From contig CAZWST010000001.1 of NCBI GenBank assembly GCA_964636965.1, forward strand, positions 1-64,000: DNA of 64,000 nucleotides. The letters run 5' to 3'. This stretch comes from CAG-582 sp964636965 (GTDB lineage: Bacteria; Bacillota_I; Bacilli_A; RF39; UBA660). Each line of letters opens with the position of its first letter. Within the stretch, counting starts at the first letter, position 1. The position numbers and the translations under genes were made by a program. Under the pieces are notes generated by a model. The model was not told the origin of the DNA, did not search any database, and saw only the letters and a list, made by a program, of their open reading frames with translations. This document shows positions 1-8,657 of the stretch, one piece after another.

Positions 1-1
1 T

Positions 2-394
2 ATTGAAGATCCAGTTGATGAAAATGACTGGGAAGGATTTAAGAAAATCACTGATAAATTAGGTGATAAGATTCAACTTGTTGGCGATGACTTATTTGTA
101 ACTAATAAGGAATGTTTGAAAAAAGGAATCGATATGGGTGCAGGGAACGCTATACTATTAAAAGTTAATCAGATTGGTACAATTACTGAGACTCTTGAAA
201 CTATAGGATTAGCTAAAGCTTATGGATATAAAACAGTTTTATCTCATCGTTCAGGTGAGACTGAGGATACAACTATTGCTGATTTGGTAGTTGGTCTTAA
301 TTTAGGACAAATAAAAACAGGTTCAATGAGTAGAAGTGAAAGAACCGCTAAATATAATCAACTTATGCGAATAGAAGAAATAATAAATAATTAA
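2..394 (+). CDS. eno: Enolase, C-terminal part (gene begins before the window)
   Basis: Enolase is the glycolytic enzyme that converts 2-phosphoglycerate to phosphoenolpyruvate. Only about 130 C-terminal residues lie in the window; the family is usually about 430 residues long. The frame is open from base 2. Recognisable enolase blocks are IEDPVDENDW, which carries a metal-ligand aspartate, then QLVGDDLFVTN, the catalytic-lysine block LLKVNQIGT, and the substrate-binding SHRSGETED. The gene ends in a strong bidirectional terminator that overlaps its stop codon. The identification is secure. Nothing can be said here about its start or promoter. Confidence 0.97.
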   Translation: MEDPVDENDWEGFKKITDKLGDKIQLVGDDLFVTNKECLKKGIDMGAGNAILLKVNQIGTITETLETIGLAKAYGYKTVLSHRSGETEDTTIADLVVGLNLGQIKTGSMSRSERTAKYNQLMRIEEIINN

Positions 395-424
395 GCTATA
401 CTTTAAAAGTATAGCTTTTTTACA
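393..424. terminator. Bidirectional terminator after eno
   Basis: An 11-bp inverted repeat (AAGCTATACTT / AAGTATAGCTT, 393-417) is followed by T residues on the plus strand and preceded by A-rich sequence for minus-strand use. It separates the convergent eno gene and the zinc-ribbon gene. Confidence 0.85.
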
Positions 425-675
425 TTTATTCGAAGTTCTTCAGTTAATGTATAATCATCAACTTTGTTTTTTACTTTAGTTGGTACAACTGAATCTATAC
501 CACATTTGGGACATATCGCGGTTAGTTCTTCTTTGTCATTAACCCAACTATTTATTTTTGTATAATGAAAACTTGCACCACAATAAATACATGTGCAATC
601 TTTATATCTTTTTAATAATTTTCTATTTTGATAAGTGTAAGAGTATATAACTCTTATGATGTTATCATCTTTCAT
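403..675 (-). CDS. Small zinc-ribbon protein, 90 aa, function unknown
   Basis: This is a short soluble protein with two cysteine knuckles: CTCIYC around residues 27-32 and CPKCG around residues 55-59. Together these could bind one zinc ion in a ribbon fold. The second knuckle is followed by IDSV, a pairing seen in a family of small cytoplasmic proteins of unknown role in Firmicutes and Bacteroidetes. There is no signal peptide or membrane segment. AGGTGA lies just upstream of the ATG. It is transcribed divergently from the LysM protein gene and converges on eno. A nucleic-acid-binding role is possible but only inferred from the fold. Confidence 0.7.
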   Translation of the reverse strand: MKDDNIIRVIYSYTYQNRKLLKRYKDCTCIYCGASFHYTKINSWVNDKEELTAICPKCGIDSVVPTKVKNKVDDYTLTEELRINVKKLYF

Positions 676-747
676 AGTATCACCTTTATCTAATTATAAA
701 ACGAATTATTTAAAAAATATACGCATAAATAAATATTAGGTGATTTT

Positions 748-1755
748 ATGAAAAGTGTAGTAATTAACCCTGCTGGTGGTGGTACTGATACAGGAGTTTC
801 AGGTAATGGGTTAGTAGAAAAGAATGTTTCTTTAGAAATATCTAATATAATAAAAAATATATTAGAATCTAAGGGTGTTAATGTTTATATGTTAAGAAAT
901 GGTGATGAAACTATTTCTTATGATGATAGAATAAAGAATTTAAAAAAAGAGTATCCTAAGGGTAAAGATGTAATAGTGATTTCTAATACATTAAATTCTG
1001 GTGGTGGTAGTGGAATTGAAATAATTTACTCCTTAAACAATAAGGATACTCTTGCAAATAAATTAGCTAAGAATCTAAGTTATTTTAATAATACTAAGTA
1101 TTACCAGCTTAGAAGTCCAAGTGATACATCTAAAGATTATTACTATATTACAAGAAATACTCCAGGATATGAAACTATTATTGTTAGATATGGATATGCT
1201 GATAATTCTAAAGATGCAAGTGTCATTAAGAATAATATTGAAAGCATTGCATCAAGTGTGGCTGATGCAATACTTGATTATATTGGTGCTCTTTCAGAAG
1301 AAGGAACATATATAGTAAAATCGGGTGATACTTTATATAGTATTGCTAAGAATTTTAATGTATCTCTTGATTCTCTTAAAAGTTTAAATAATTTAAGTAG
1401 TAATACGATAAACTTAAATCAAGTGCTTAAAATACCTACTAGTTCTACTATAACTCCACCAAAACAAACAAACACTTATACAGTTAAATCTGGAGATACC
1501 TTGTATGGTATAGCTAAAAAATATAATGTGCAAGTTGATGAAGTGAAGAAACTTAATAATATGACTTCTAATAATTTGAGTATTAATCAAGTATTAAAAA
1601 TACCAGCATCTAGTACTAAAACATATAAAGTAGTAAAAGGGGACACATTATATGGTATTGCTAAGAAATTTAACACAAGTGTCGATGCGATAAAAAAATT
1701 AAATAATATGAACTCAAGTAGTTTAAGTATTGGTCAAGTATTGTACATCCCTTAG
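748..1755 (+). CDS. LysM protein with a degenerate N-acetylmuramoyl-L-alanine amidase (Amidase_3) domain
   Basis: Residues 1-180 have the Amidase_3 fold pattern and residues 186-335 hold three LysM peptidoglycan-binding repeats, each of the form Y-V-K-G-D-T-L-Y-I-A ending in V-L-I-P. Active members have a DPGHGG zinc-ligand loop; here it reads NPAGGG (residues 7-12), so the histidine is gone. The second histidine ligand, in an SNH-type motif, is replaced (SNTLN, threonine 81). The usual catalytic glutamate before YG is arginine (IIVRYG, R147). Glutamate 24 in LVEK is kept. No signal peptide is visible. The protein probably binds cell wall or spore cortex material without hydrolysing it, or belongs to a divergent subfamily. 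Start ATG follows AGGTGA. Confidence 0.85.
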   Translation: MKSVVINPAGGGTDTGVSGNGLVEKNVSLEISNIIKNILESKGVNVYMLRNGDETISYDDRIKNLKKEYPKGKDVIVISNTLNSGGGSGIEIIYSLNNKDTLANKLAKNLSYFNNTKYYQLRSPSDTSKDYYYITRNTPGYETIIVRYGYADNSKDASVIKNNIESIASSVADAILDYIGALSEEGTYIVKSGDTLYSIAKNFNVSLDSLKSLNNLSSNTINLNQVLKIPTSSTITPPKQTNTYTVKSGDTLYGIAKKYNVQVDEVKKLNNMTSNNLSINQVLKIPASSTKTYKVVKGDTLYGIAKKFNTSVDAIKKLNNMNSSSLSIGQVLYIP

Positions 1756-1759
1756 TAGT

Positions 1760-1788
1760 TTGTCAAATGCTTTTTTGTATGCTATAAT
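1760..1788 (+). promoter_or_regulatory. Consensus-like sigma-A promoter with extended -10
   Basis: The -35 box TTGTCA (1760-1765), a 17-nt spacer and TATAAT (1783-1788) preceded by TGC form a near-ideal promoter for the transglutaminase-like gene at 1814. The 14 bases CTATAATATGCCCT (1782-1795) recur exactly at 17226-17239 in another promoter. Confidence 0.85.
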
Positions 1789-1813
1789 ATGCCCTTAAAA
1801 AGAGGGGAAAAGA

Positions 1814-3328
1814 ATGAAAAGGATAGACAAATGGCGAGTTAAAATAAAGGACCATGTTCTTGTATCATCTGCATATTATTTGATTTTAGTGTTAACGCTT
1901 CAATGTGCTGGTAAAATTCAAGGAACATTTTATAATAAAGAAGTTAACCAATATAAAGAAATAGTAGAAGACTTTAGTGATTTTTTAGATGAAAAAGAGA
2001 TTGATGATCCAAAATTAATATTTGATTATTTCAATTATGCATTATGGAATGGGTATTTATCTAGTGACCATGACTTTGCTTTTAACAGGGATAATAAGAC
2101 ACTTTTATCTAATTTTGGTATGGCTTGTATAATGGGTAAATCTGTTTGTTTAAATAATGCCAATATGTTAAGAGATTTATATGAGGCTATGGGATATGAT
2201 TCTACGGTATTTAATTGTTATTACCCATTAGATAAAGCAAAAATAGAATTATTTGATTATCAAAAAGATATTAAACAAGCATCTGATGAAAAGAAGAATG
2301 ATGAAGATGGATTTTATTTACCATATGTTCCTGGACCTTTTGAACTTATAGTAGGTAACCATGCAATTACAGCAGTTTATTATGATGGTGAATATTATTA
2401 CTATGATCCAACTAATTTATTATATCTTTCAAAAAGTGATTTAAATGATTTAGATATATTAAATGGGGACGGAACAATGAAGATAAGAAAAATATCTACG
2501 TTTCTTTTTGAACTTGAAGAATCTTTTAAAGGATTATTTCAAACAAATGATGCTGATTATAATCTAGATTATTTAAAAGAATTAGGTGATCCTTCAATTG
2601 ACGAGGAAGCGTTAGAAGAGTTTTATAATCAGGAGAAAGCCAAAATTGATAATCTTGCTAATTCATTCGACAAAGGGAAGTCTAACTTTTTATATTCATT
2701 TTCCATTATCCCAGCAGTTTTAATATCCTTCTTTGCTTTTGCTTTAATGCTTGATGCTCTTAACTATAAGAATAATAAGAACGAAAAAATTTTATATAAG
2801 TTACTTGATGATTTCTTTTTAGAAAATAGTATAGAAAAATTTGAAGATGTATGTGTTTATTTAGATTATATTATAACATCAGGTTATTTAAGTGTAACAG
2901 ATGATGATTTAAGAGTTAAGAAAAGCGTTTTATTTGAAGGTGCACCTTTAGCTACATTAGATTCTAAAGAATATGGGGAGAGATTATTTTATAAATATTT
3001 ATTACATAAGTTTAAAAAGGTTGAAACTATTCGAGCAATTGATGAATATGGTTTAAAAAAGAAAGTATATGCTTTTAAAGATAGTGATGGGTATAAATTC
3101 TACTCTTATTCTTCTAGTAATTTATTTCATACAAATGAGTATTCTCAGTTAATTTATAATTCTACGTATTCCAATATGTTTAAATTATTTAAGAAGAAAT
3201 ATTCCAACAGTCCAGAAATAAAAGAAGTTATTCCAGATTTTGATAAGATGAATGATTTCTATCATGAAAACCTCGAAACAGTTAAGAATATTGCTATGTC
3301 TTACTCTTATGTACCTAGAAAAAAATAA
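1814..3328 (+). CDS. Membrane protein with transglutaminase-like cysteine domain
   Basis: The N-terminus carries one hydrophobic segment (about residues 16-33) and a second lies near residues 296-320. Between them is a transglutaminase/cysteine-peptidase-like domain with the expected order of catalytic residues: cysteine 112 in KSVCLNNANMLRDLY, histidine 183 in GNHAITAVYYDG and aspartate 198 in YYYDPTN. The family includes proteases and peptide-modifying enzymes; the substrate here is unknown. The 180-residue region after the second membrane segment matches nothing I recognise. The promoter is excellent and the RBS GAGGGG lies 7-8 nt before the ATG. It is one of several transglutaminase-like proteins in the window. 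Confidence 0.75.
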   Translation: MKRIDKWRVKIKDHVLVSSAYYLILVLTLQCAGKIQGTFYNKEVNQYKEIVEDFSDFLDEKEIDDPKLIFDYFNYALWNGYLSSDHDFAFNRDNKTLLSNFGMACIMGKSVCLNNANMLRDLYEAMGYDSTVFNCYYPLDKAKIELFDYQKDIKQASDEKKNDEDGFYLPYVPGPFELIVGNHAITAVYYDGEYYYYDPTNLLYLSKSDLNDLDILNGDGTMKIRKISTFLFELEESFKGLFQTNDADYNLDYLKELGDPSIDEEALEEFYNQEKAKIDNLANSFDKGKSNFLYSFSIIPAVLISFFAFALMLDALNYKNNKNEKILYKLLDDFFLENSIEKFEDVCVYLDYIITSGYLSVTDDDLRVKKSVLFEGAPLATLDSKEYGERLFYKYLLHKFKKVETIRAIDEYGLKKKVYAFKDSDGYKFYSYSSSNLFHTNEYSQLIYNSTYSNMFKLFKKKYSNSPEIKEVIPDFDKMNDFYHENLETVKNIAMSYSYVPRKK

Positions 3329-3356
3329 AAATGATGTTTTAGTAAGAATAATAATA

Positions 3357-3365
3357 TGATAAAAT
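3357..3365 (+). promoter_or_regulatory. Extended -10 promoter (TGATAAAAT)
   Basis: TG at 3357-3358 and TAAAAT at 3360-3365 form an extended -10 element ahead of the PH-like gene at 3385. The same TGATAAAAT element occurs at 18116-18124 and 52674-52682. Confidence 0.55.
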
Positions 3366-3384
3366 AAGTATGAGGTAGATAGTT

Positions 3385-3819
3385 ATGGGAAAAGATAAAC
3401 AAACAATTATTGATGAAAAGAGAAGTACAACTATTGAGAATCCTGATTTTGGTCTTGCCTGGGAAGGACAGCCTGCTGGATTCTTAGGAACAATACTTAC
3501 AACACTTCATATGAATTTTACTAAGTATCAAATAAGTAAAGATGAACTATTAATAACAAGAGGATTTTTTAGTAGACATACTGATACAGTTGAATTATAT
3601 TTATTAAAAGATCCTGATATGAAAGAAACTTTATGGCAAAGAATGTTTGGAGTTGGAACTATTACAGTTAAGGTCGATAGTCACTCTAGATCTTATCAAG
3701 CTGGTAGAGTAATTGAAATAAAGAATATTAAAAAATGTGGAGAAGTAAGAAAATTATTACGAGACTATATTGAAGCTGATGTAGTTGAAAGAGGAATTAA
3801 TTATATAGATAAAGTATAG
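3385..3819 (+). CDS. Bacterial PH-like domain protein (YdbS/YdbT, DUF304 type), 144 aa
   Basis: This small soluble protein has the strand pattern of bacterial pleckstrin-homology domains: TKYQISKDELLITRGFFSRH, then a conserved VELYLLKD and a GVGTITVK segment, ending in a helix (CGEVRKLLRDYIE). In DUF304/YdbS relatives this domain is normally attached to membrane helices; here there is none. Such domains usually act as binding or scaffold modules, not enzymes. A terminator overlaps its stop codon, so it is probably transcribed alone. The family call is from pattern memory and moderately sure. Confidence 0.65.
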   Translation: MGKDKQTIIDEKRSTTIENPDFGLAWEGQPAGFLGTILTTLHMNFTKYQISKDELLITRGFFSRHTDTVELYLLKDPDMKETLWQRMFGVGTITVKVDSHSRSYQAGRVIEIKNIKKCGEVRKLLRDYIEADVVERGINYIDKV

Positions 3820-3841
3820 AAGAGCAGTATGCTCTTTTTTT
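3820..3841 (+). terminator. Rho-independent terminator
   Basis: The stem AAGAGCA / TGCTCTT (3820-3826 and 3830-3836) with loop GTA is followed by a T run, directly after the stop codon of the PH-like gene. Confidence 0.85.
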
Positions 3842-3879
3842 ATGTGTATAAAAAATGTACAAAATATACAAAATATGTA

Positions 3880-3929
3880 TTGACAAAGTAGTTAGTGCTT
3901 GCTAAAAAAAAAAAAAAAAATGATATGAT
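3880..3929 (+). promoter_or_regulatory. Promoter region containing a 17-A homopolymer (candidate phase-variable promoter)
   Basis: The elements in order are TTGACA (3880-3885), TTGCTA (3899-3904), an uninterrupted run of 17 A (3904-3920) and TG-A-TATGAT (3921-3929), an extended -10. If TTGCTA is the -35, the spacer to TATGAT is 19 nt and almost entirely the A run. If TTGACA is used, 17 nt later comes TGC-TAAAAA (3900-3908), made partly from the run. Either way, gain or loss of A residues would change promoter geometry. Confidence 0.6.
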
Positions 3930-3970
3930 TAGAGTAGGGTAGTGCGCCATAAAATAGGAGATTAGAGATT

Positions 3971-5962
3971 ATGAAAAAGAGATATTTCGTTTTAATTATT
4001 GTTTTATTCTTAGTAATTGGCTTTGCTACTTTAACTACAACACTTGATTTAAATGGCCTTTTATCTATTGGATATAAAGAAGATGATTTTGATGTTTATT
4101 TTAGTTTTGTAACATATCTTGAGAATACTGATAGTTCAGTTGAAATAGTAGATAAAAATCAATTCATTTTTACACCTAATATTAGTGAGGATGATAAAAT
4201 TCTTACAGTTAATTATGAAATAGTAAATGCCAGTCATCAATATGATACAGAAGTTGAAGTAAATTGTTCTCCTATTAATCAAACGGCTACAACTATTAAT
4301 AATAATTTAGAAAATTCACTTATTAAAGCTAGAGATGTAGGAGAAGGGACTGTAGTAGTTTCATTAAATGAAAATTTAACTGGCGCTGAAGATATTAATG
4401 ATAGTTATAAATGTGTTTTAAATACTAAAGCTATTTCTAGAACAGAAGTTGATAATTCAAGTATTGCAAGATTTATAGAAATAGATGGTAAGAAAACTAA
4501 TGTAAAAGAATGGAGAAATATTGATTTAGCTTATACTAGTTCAACTGATACTATTTATGCTAGAAGTGATGATGATTATCTTTATTTATATGCCGAGAAT
4601 AATGAAACCTTAGATTACAAAAATATAAGACTTTATTTTTCTACTACTGCATCACCTTCTATACAAGTTTATAATTACATGATTGAAAACAATCGTGCTT
4701 ATGAATATAATAATGAAGTTACCACGCTTATTGGTAATGCAGATTATAGAATAGGTGAGGGATTAGAATATAAAATACCGTTGAGTGTTTTAAATGTTTC
4801 ATCAATTGATGAAATTAACACAATTAGACTTAGATATGCTGGTAGCAGTTATGAATCTTTAAAAGAGTTTGATATATTCTTAAAAAGAGATTCAGTTATC
4901 GTTGATGGTAATAAAACTTATGTTAGTGAATATACTTCAGAAGATATTATTTATGAAAAAGATGATGCAATCGTATATGCAAGAATACTTGATGATTATA
5001 TTTATTTTTATGCCTATGATAGCAGTTTATCACAAGATGATTTAACTAATCCTTCAATTTATATTGGTAGCAGATCAGATAGTGTTACTAAAAATCCAAC
5101 GACAGGTTATATGATTTGGTATGAAACTTCTATTTTATCTTGTAATTCTATTTCTTGTAATAATTCAATTCCTGATAGTAATAAATATAATCCTTTAAGA
5201 TATATTTCTTCTGGTGTAGAGTTTAAAATACCATTAAGTGTTTTAGATATGACGACTATGAATGATTTAAAAGTTGTTAAAATATTATATAGAAATTCTT
5301 CATGGCAAGAAATTAAGAGTATTGATATAAATTTTGTTCCAAAATATACAAAAGATGATTTAGTTGGTAAGACTTATGTTCTAGCAAATAAACCTTCTAC
5401 TTGGAATAATATGCTTATTTATGTACCTGATAATATGAGTTGGCCAGGGGAAGAGTTGGGAATATTAACTGATGCTGATAATTCCTATGTTTATATTTTA
5501 CCTGATAATATAGATTCAACGTATGTAGTTTTTTCTAATAATGATGGAGATCAGTATCCTATATTTAATCAGAACTTATTTAAGGTTGAAAAAGGTAAGA
5601 GTCGAAAATGGAACTCACTTAAAGAAGGATTACTATCATGGAGTTATGTAGATAGTTCTAATGAACAAAGTGATAAGGGTATTAATTTTAATCTGACTAT
5701 TCCAGCAGGAAAAGAGGATGGTGGTTGTGTGTATTTGTATGATGTTAATGAAACTTTAGATAAGCTGCATCCATGGCCTGGAGTTAGCTTAACAAAAGAC
5801 GGAACTAAATACATTGGAAGAATAGATGATATAAGTAAATATGAAAAGGTAAGAGTAATATTTAATAATTGTGGTAGTTGGGCTTATCCAACACCTGATG
5901 GTGTTTATGTTAAGCCAGGTGCAACATTAACTTATAATGGCACAGCAGTATTTGCCGAATAA
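3971..5962 (+). CDS. Surface-anchored protein with two CBM26-like starch-binding modules
   Basis: A hydrophobic N-terminal segment (about residues 4-22) with no clear cleavage site suggests a membrane-anchored extracellular protein of 663 residues. The middle contains beta-rich repeats; two related blocks each end in LEYKIPLSVL or VEFKIPLSVL, around residues 256 and 417. The C-terminal 200 residues hold two modules resembling carbohydrate-binding family 26: one around MSWPGEELG and one around HPWPGVSLTKDG, both with the W-P-G core and nearby aromatic residues typical of alpha-glucan binding. No catalytic domain is visible, so it probably tethers starch or glycogen to the cell. A 17-A tract sits in its promoter. 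The RBS is AGGAG. Confidence 0.75.
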   Translation: MKKRYFVLIIVLFLVIGFATLTTTLDLNGLLSIGYKEDDFDVYFSFVTYLENTDSSVEIVDKNQFIFTPNISEDDKILTVNYEIVNASHQYDTEVEVNCSPINQTATTINNNLENSLIKARDVGEGTVVVSLNENLTGAEDINDSYKCVLNTKAISRTEVDNSSIARFIEIDGKKTNVKEWRNIDLAYTSSTDTIYARSDDDYLYLYAENNETLDYKNIRLYFSTTASPSIQVYNYMIENNRAYEYNNEVTTLIGNADYRIGEGLEYKIPLSVLNVSSIDEINTIRLRYAGSSYESLKEFDIFLKRDSVIVDGNKTYVSEYTSEDIIYEKDDAIVYARILDDYIYFYAYDSSLSQDDLTNPSIYIGSRSDSVTKNPTTGYMIWYETSILSCNSISCNNSIPDSNKYNPLRYISSGVEFKIPLSVLDMTTMNDLKVVKILYRNSSWQEIKSIDINFVPKYTKDDLVGKTYVLANKPSTWNNMLIYVPDNMSWPGEELGILTDADNSYVYILPDNIDSTYVVFSNNDGDQYPIFNQNLFKVEKGKSRKWNSLKEGLLSWSYVDSSNEQSDKGINFNLTIPAGKEDGGCVYLYDVNETLDKLHPWPGVSLTKDGTKYIGRIDDISKYEKVRVIFNNCGSWAYPTPDGVYVKPGATLTYNGTAVFAE

Positions 5963-5993
5963 GAAAGAAAAATAAGAGTTTTTAATCTACTAG

Positions 5994-6025
5994 GAAAGTG
6001 TATATAGATATGCTTTCTTTTTTTG
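5994..6025 (+). terminator. Rho-independent terminator
   Basis: A GAAAG / CTTTC stem (5994-5998 and 6013-6017), extended inward by weaker A-T and G-T pairs, is followed by seven T. It lies between the surface protein gene and the P-type ATPase gene. Confidence 0.65.
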
Positions 6026-6085
6026 TTAATAAACAAAAACTTTTTAACATATAGTTTTATTAAGAAAGAAAAAGGTGATTAGAAC

Positions 6086-8602
6086 TTGAACGGCTTAACA
6101 GATGAAGAAGTTATTGAATCAAGACGTAAGTATGGAAGTAACACTATTGCATTAAAAAATGAGAATAAGTTTATTAGAATTTTTATTGAAGCATTGGGAG
6201 ACCCTATAATTAAGATTATGCTTATTGCGCTTGCAATCAGATTTGTCCTTATGTTTAGTGATGCTGATTGGTATGAAACATTGGGAATGCTTATATCGAT
6301 ACTTCTATCATCACTTATTTCTTCTTTAAGTGAGTATGGATCTAATAAAGCTTTTTCAAGACTTCAAAGTGAATATGAAAACACTCTTGTCAGGGTTAAA
6401 AGAAATGGTGAGTTAGTATCTATAAAAAGTGATGATTTAGTAGTTGGTGATTTAGTAAGTTTAGAATCAGGAGAACTTATCCCAGCTGATGGTGTAGTCA
6501 TATCAGGAGAAGTAGGAGTAGATGAAGCAAGTATAAATGGGGAAGCCAAAGAAGCAAGAAAGAGGGTAAGAGATAAACTATTTAAAGGTAGTGTAGTCTT
6601 AAGTGATAAATGTATAATGAAAGTAAAAAATGTTGGAGTTAATACAATATATGGAAATATTGCTAAGGAACTAAGTGAGAAAGTTCCTGATTCTCCTATG
6701 AAGATACGTTTAAGAAAGTTAGCTAAAGTTGTTTCAAGAATTGGTTATATTGGTGCAATACTTGCTTCTCTTTCTTATATTTTCAATGTAGTATTTATAA
6801 ATAATAATTTTGATATGAATATTATTTTAAATATTCTATCTAATCCAAGAGAAGTAATTGATATATTAATTCATACAGTTACTTTAGCTGTAACAATTAT
6901 TATTGTTTGTGTACCAGAGGGTTTACCAATGATGCTTGCTTTAGTTTTATCATCAAATATGAAAAGAATGCTTAAGGGTAATGTATTAGTAAGAAAACCT
7001 GTGGGTATTGAAACAAGTGGATCAATTAAAGTCTTGCTTACTGATAAAACAGGAACTTTGACTAAAGGAAAACTAAGTGTTATTGGGATAGTCGATGCTG
7101 ATGATAATCATTATAATAATTTATCAGAAATGAATAAAACTTTAAAAGATAGATTTAGTGAATCTTTACTTTATAATAATGATTCTTACTTTGAAGGAGA
7201 TAAAATAAGTTCTGGTAATGCTACTGATAAAGCTATACTTGCATTTATTGGAAAACATGAAAAGAATATTAAAATAGATAAAAAAACTAACTTTAATTCT
7301 ACAATAAAATATTCTTATGTTAAATTAAGTAATGGATGTGAGTATTATAAAGGAGCAAGTGAAGTATTATTATCTAAATGTAGATTTTATATGGATAAAA
7401 ATGGTGATAGAAAATATTTAACGGATAAAAAACGTGTTAATGAATTAATACTTAATTATACAAAAAGAGGAATAAGAGTAATTTGTAATGTTTATAATAA
7501 TATATTACTTGGTTTTATTTTAATTAGAGATGATATTAGAAGTGAAGCAAAAGACGCAATAAAAGAGATAAAAAATGCAGGAATAGATTTAATAATGATA
7601 ACTGGGGATGATGTTAATACAGCTACATGTATTGCAAGAGAACTTGGAATGATAGATAACGATTCTCTTGTTTTAACTCATGATGATTTAAAACAAATAG
7701 ATGATGATTATATAGTTAGAAATTATAGAAATATAAAAGTTATTGCACGTGCACTTCCAAAAGATAAGAGTAGAATATCATCTGTACTTGAGAAGAATGA
7801 TATAGTTGTTGGTATGACAGGAGATGGAGTAAATGATGCACCAGCCTTAAAAAAATCTAATGTTGGATTTGCAATGGGATCAGGTACAGAAGTTGCTAAG
7901 TATGCTGCTGATATTGTAATACTTGATGATAATATTTCAAGTATAGCTAACGCTATACTTTATGGTAGAACTATATTTAAATCTATACGTAAGTTTATAA
8001 TATTTCAGCTTACTATGAATATTTGTGCCTTATTTTTATCTTTAGTGGGCCCATTTATAGGTGTTACTACTCCTGTTACAGTTATGCAAATGTTATGGAT
8101 TAATATGATTATGGATACGTTTGCAGGACTTGCTTACTCTTATGAAGCGCCTTTAAAAAGATATATGAAAGAATCCCCTGTTAAAAAGAGTGAAAATATC
8201 TTAAATAAATATATGTATAAGACTATAATATTTATAGGTCTTTATTCAACTATTTTACTTGTTTTATTTTTAAAGCTTGATATATTCAAGTTATTTATTA
8301 GAAGTGATGAAATATATTATATGACAGCCTTCTTTTCTTTATTTATTTTCTTAAGTATATTTAATGCTTTTAATGCAAGAACTACAAGAATAAATATATT
8401 TTCTGGAATATTAAAGAATAAAGTGTTTTTAATTATTGTAGGTGGAATATTTTTAGCTCAAATATATTTAATCTATTTTGGAGGAAGTTTATTTAGAACT
8501 TATGGTCTTTTACCTAAAGAATTTATTTTTATCCTTCTTTTAAGTTTTAGTGTTATACCAGTGGATATGTTAAAGAAGGCTTTTATTAATAAAAGAATTT
8601 AG
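6086..8602 (+). CDS. P-type Ca2+-transporting ATPase (P2 type, plasma-membrane Ca2+-ATPase-like)
   Basis: This is an 838-residue membrane pump that exports Ca2+ at the cost of ATP. Diagnostic blocks are PEGLPM in helix M4 (Ca2+ site), the phosphorylation motif DKTGTLT (aspartate 320), the hinge TGDGVNDAPALKKSNVGFAM and LWINMIMDTFAGLAYSYEAP in M6, which closely resembles PMCA pumps. The actuator loop reads NGEAKE where most family members have TGES; the catalytic glutamate is kept. The start is TTG at 6086, supported by AAAGGTGAT 8-10 nt upstream. The long C-terminal calmodulin region of animal pumps is absent, as expected. Confidence 0.95.
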   Translation: MNGLTDEEVIESRRKYGSNTIALKNENKFIRIFIEALGDPIIKIMLIALAIRFVLMFSDADWYETLGMLISILLSSLISSLSEYGSNKAFSRLQSEYENTLVRVKRNGELVSIKSDDLVVGDLVSLESGELIPADGVVISGEVGVDEASINGEAKEARKRVRDKLFKGSVVLSDKCIMKVKNVGVNTIYGNIAKELSEKVPDSPMKIRLRKLAKVVSRIGYIGAILASLSYIFNVVFINNNFDMNIILNILSNPREVIDILIHTVTLAVTIIIVCVPEGLPMMLALVLSSNMKRMLKGNVLVRKPVGIETSGSIKVLLTDKTGTLTKGKLSVIGIVDADDNHYNNLSEMNKTLKDRFSESLLYNNDSYFEGDKISSGNATDKAILAFIGKHEKNIKIDKKTNFNSTIKYSYVKLSNGCEYYKGASEVLLSKCRFYMDKNGDRKYLTDKKRVNELILNYTKRGIRVICNVYNNILLGFILIRDDIRSEAKDAIKEIKNAGIDLIMITGDDVNTATCIARELGMIDNDSLVLTHDDLKQIDDDYIVRNYRNIKVIARALPKDKSRISSVLEKNDIVVGMTGDGVNDAPALKKSNVGFAMGSGTEVAKYAADIVILDDNISSIANAILYGRTIFKSIRKFIIFQLTMNICALFLSLVGPFIGVTTPVTVMQMLWINMIMDTFAGLAYSYEAPLKRYMKESPVKKSENILNKYMYKTIIFIGLYSTILLVLFLKLDIFKLFIRSDEIYYMTAFFSLFIFLSIFNAFNARTTRINIFSGILKNKVFLIIVGGIFLAQIYLIYFGGSLFRTYGLLPKEFIFILLLSFSVIPVDMLKKAFINKRI

Positions 8603-8629
8603 ATTTTATTATTTTGCTAAATAGAAATA

Positions 8630-8638
8630 TGTTATAAT
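8630..8638 (+). promoter_or_regulatory. Extended -10 promoter (TGTTATAAT)
   Basis: TGT-TATAAT ahead of the GtrA gene. The -35 region is poor, which fits extended -10 use. Confidence 0.65.
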
Positions 8639-8657
8639 ATTTATGAGGTAAGAGAAT

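Noticed and set aside
6364..6549. Minus-strand 61-codon frame inside the P-type ATPase gene
   Set aside because: It is the antisense of a strongly conserved coding region and has no ribosome binding site.
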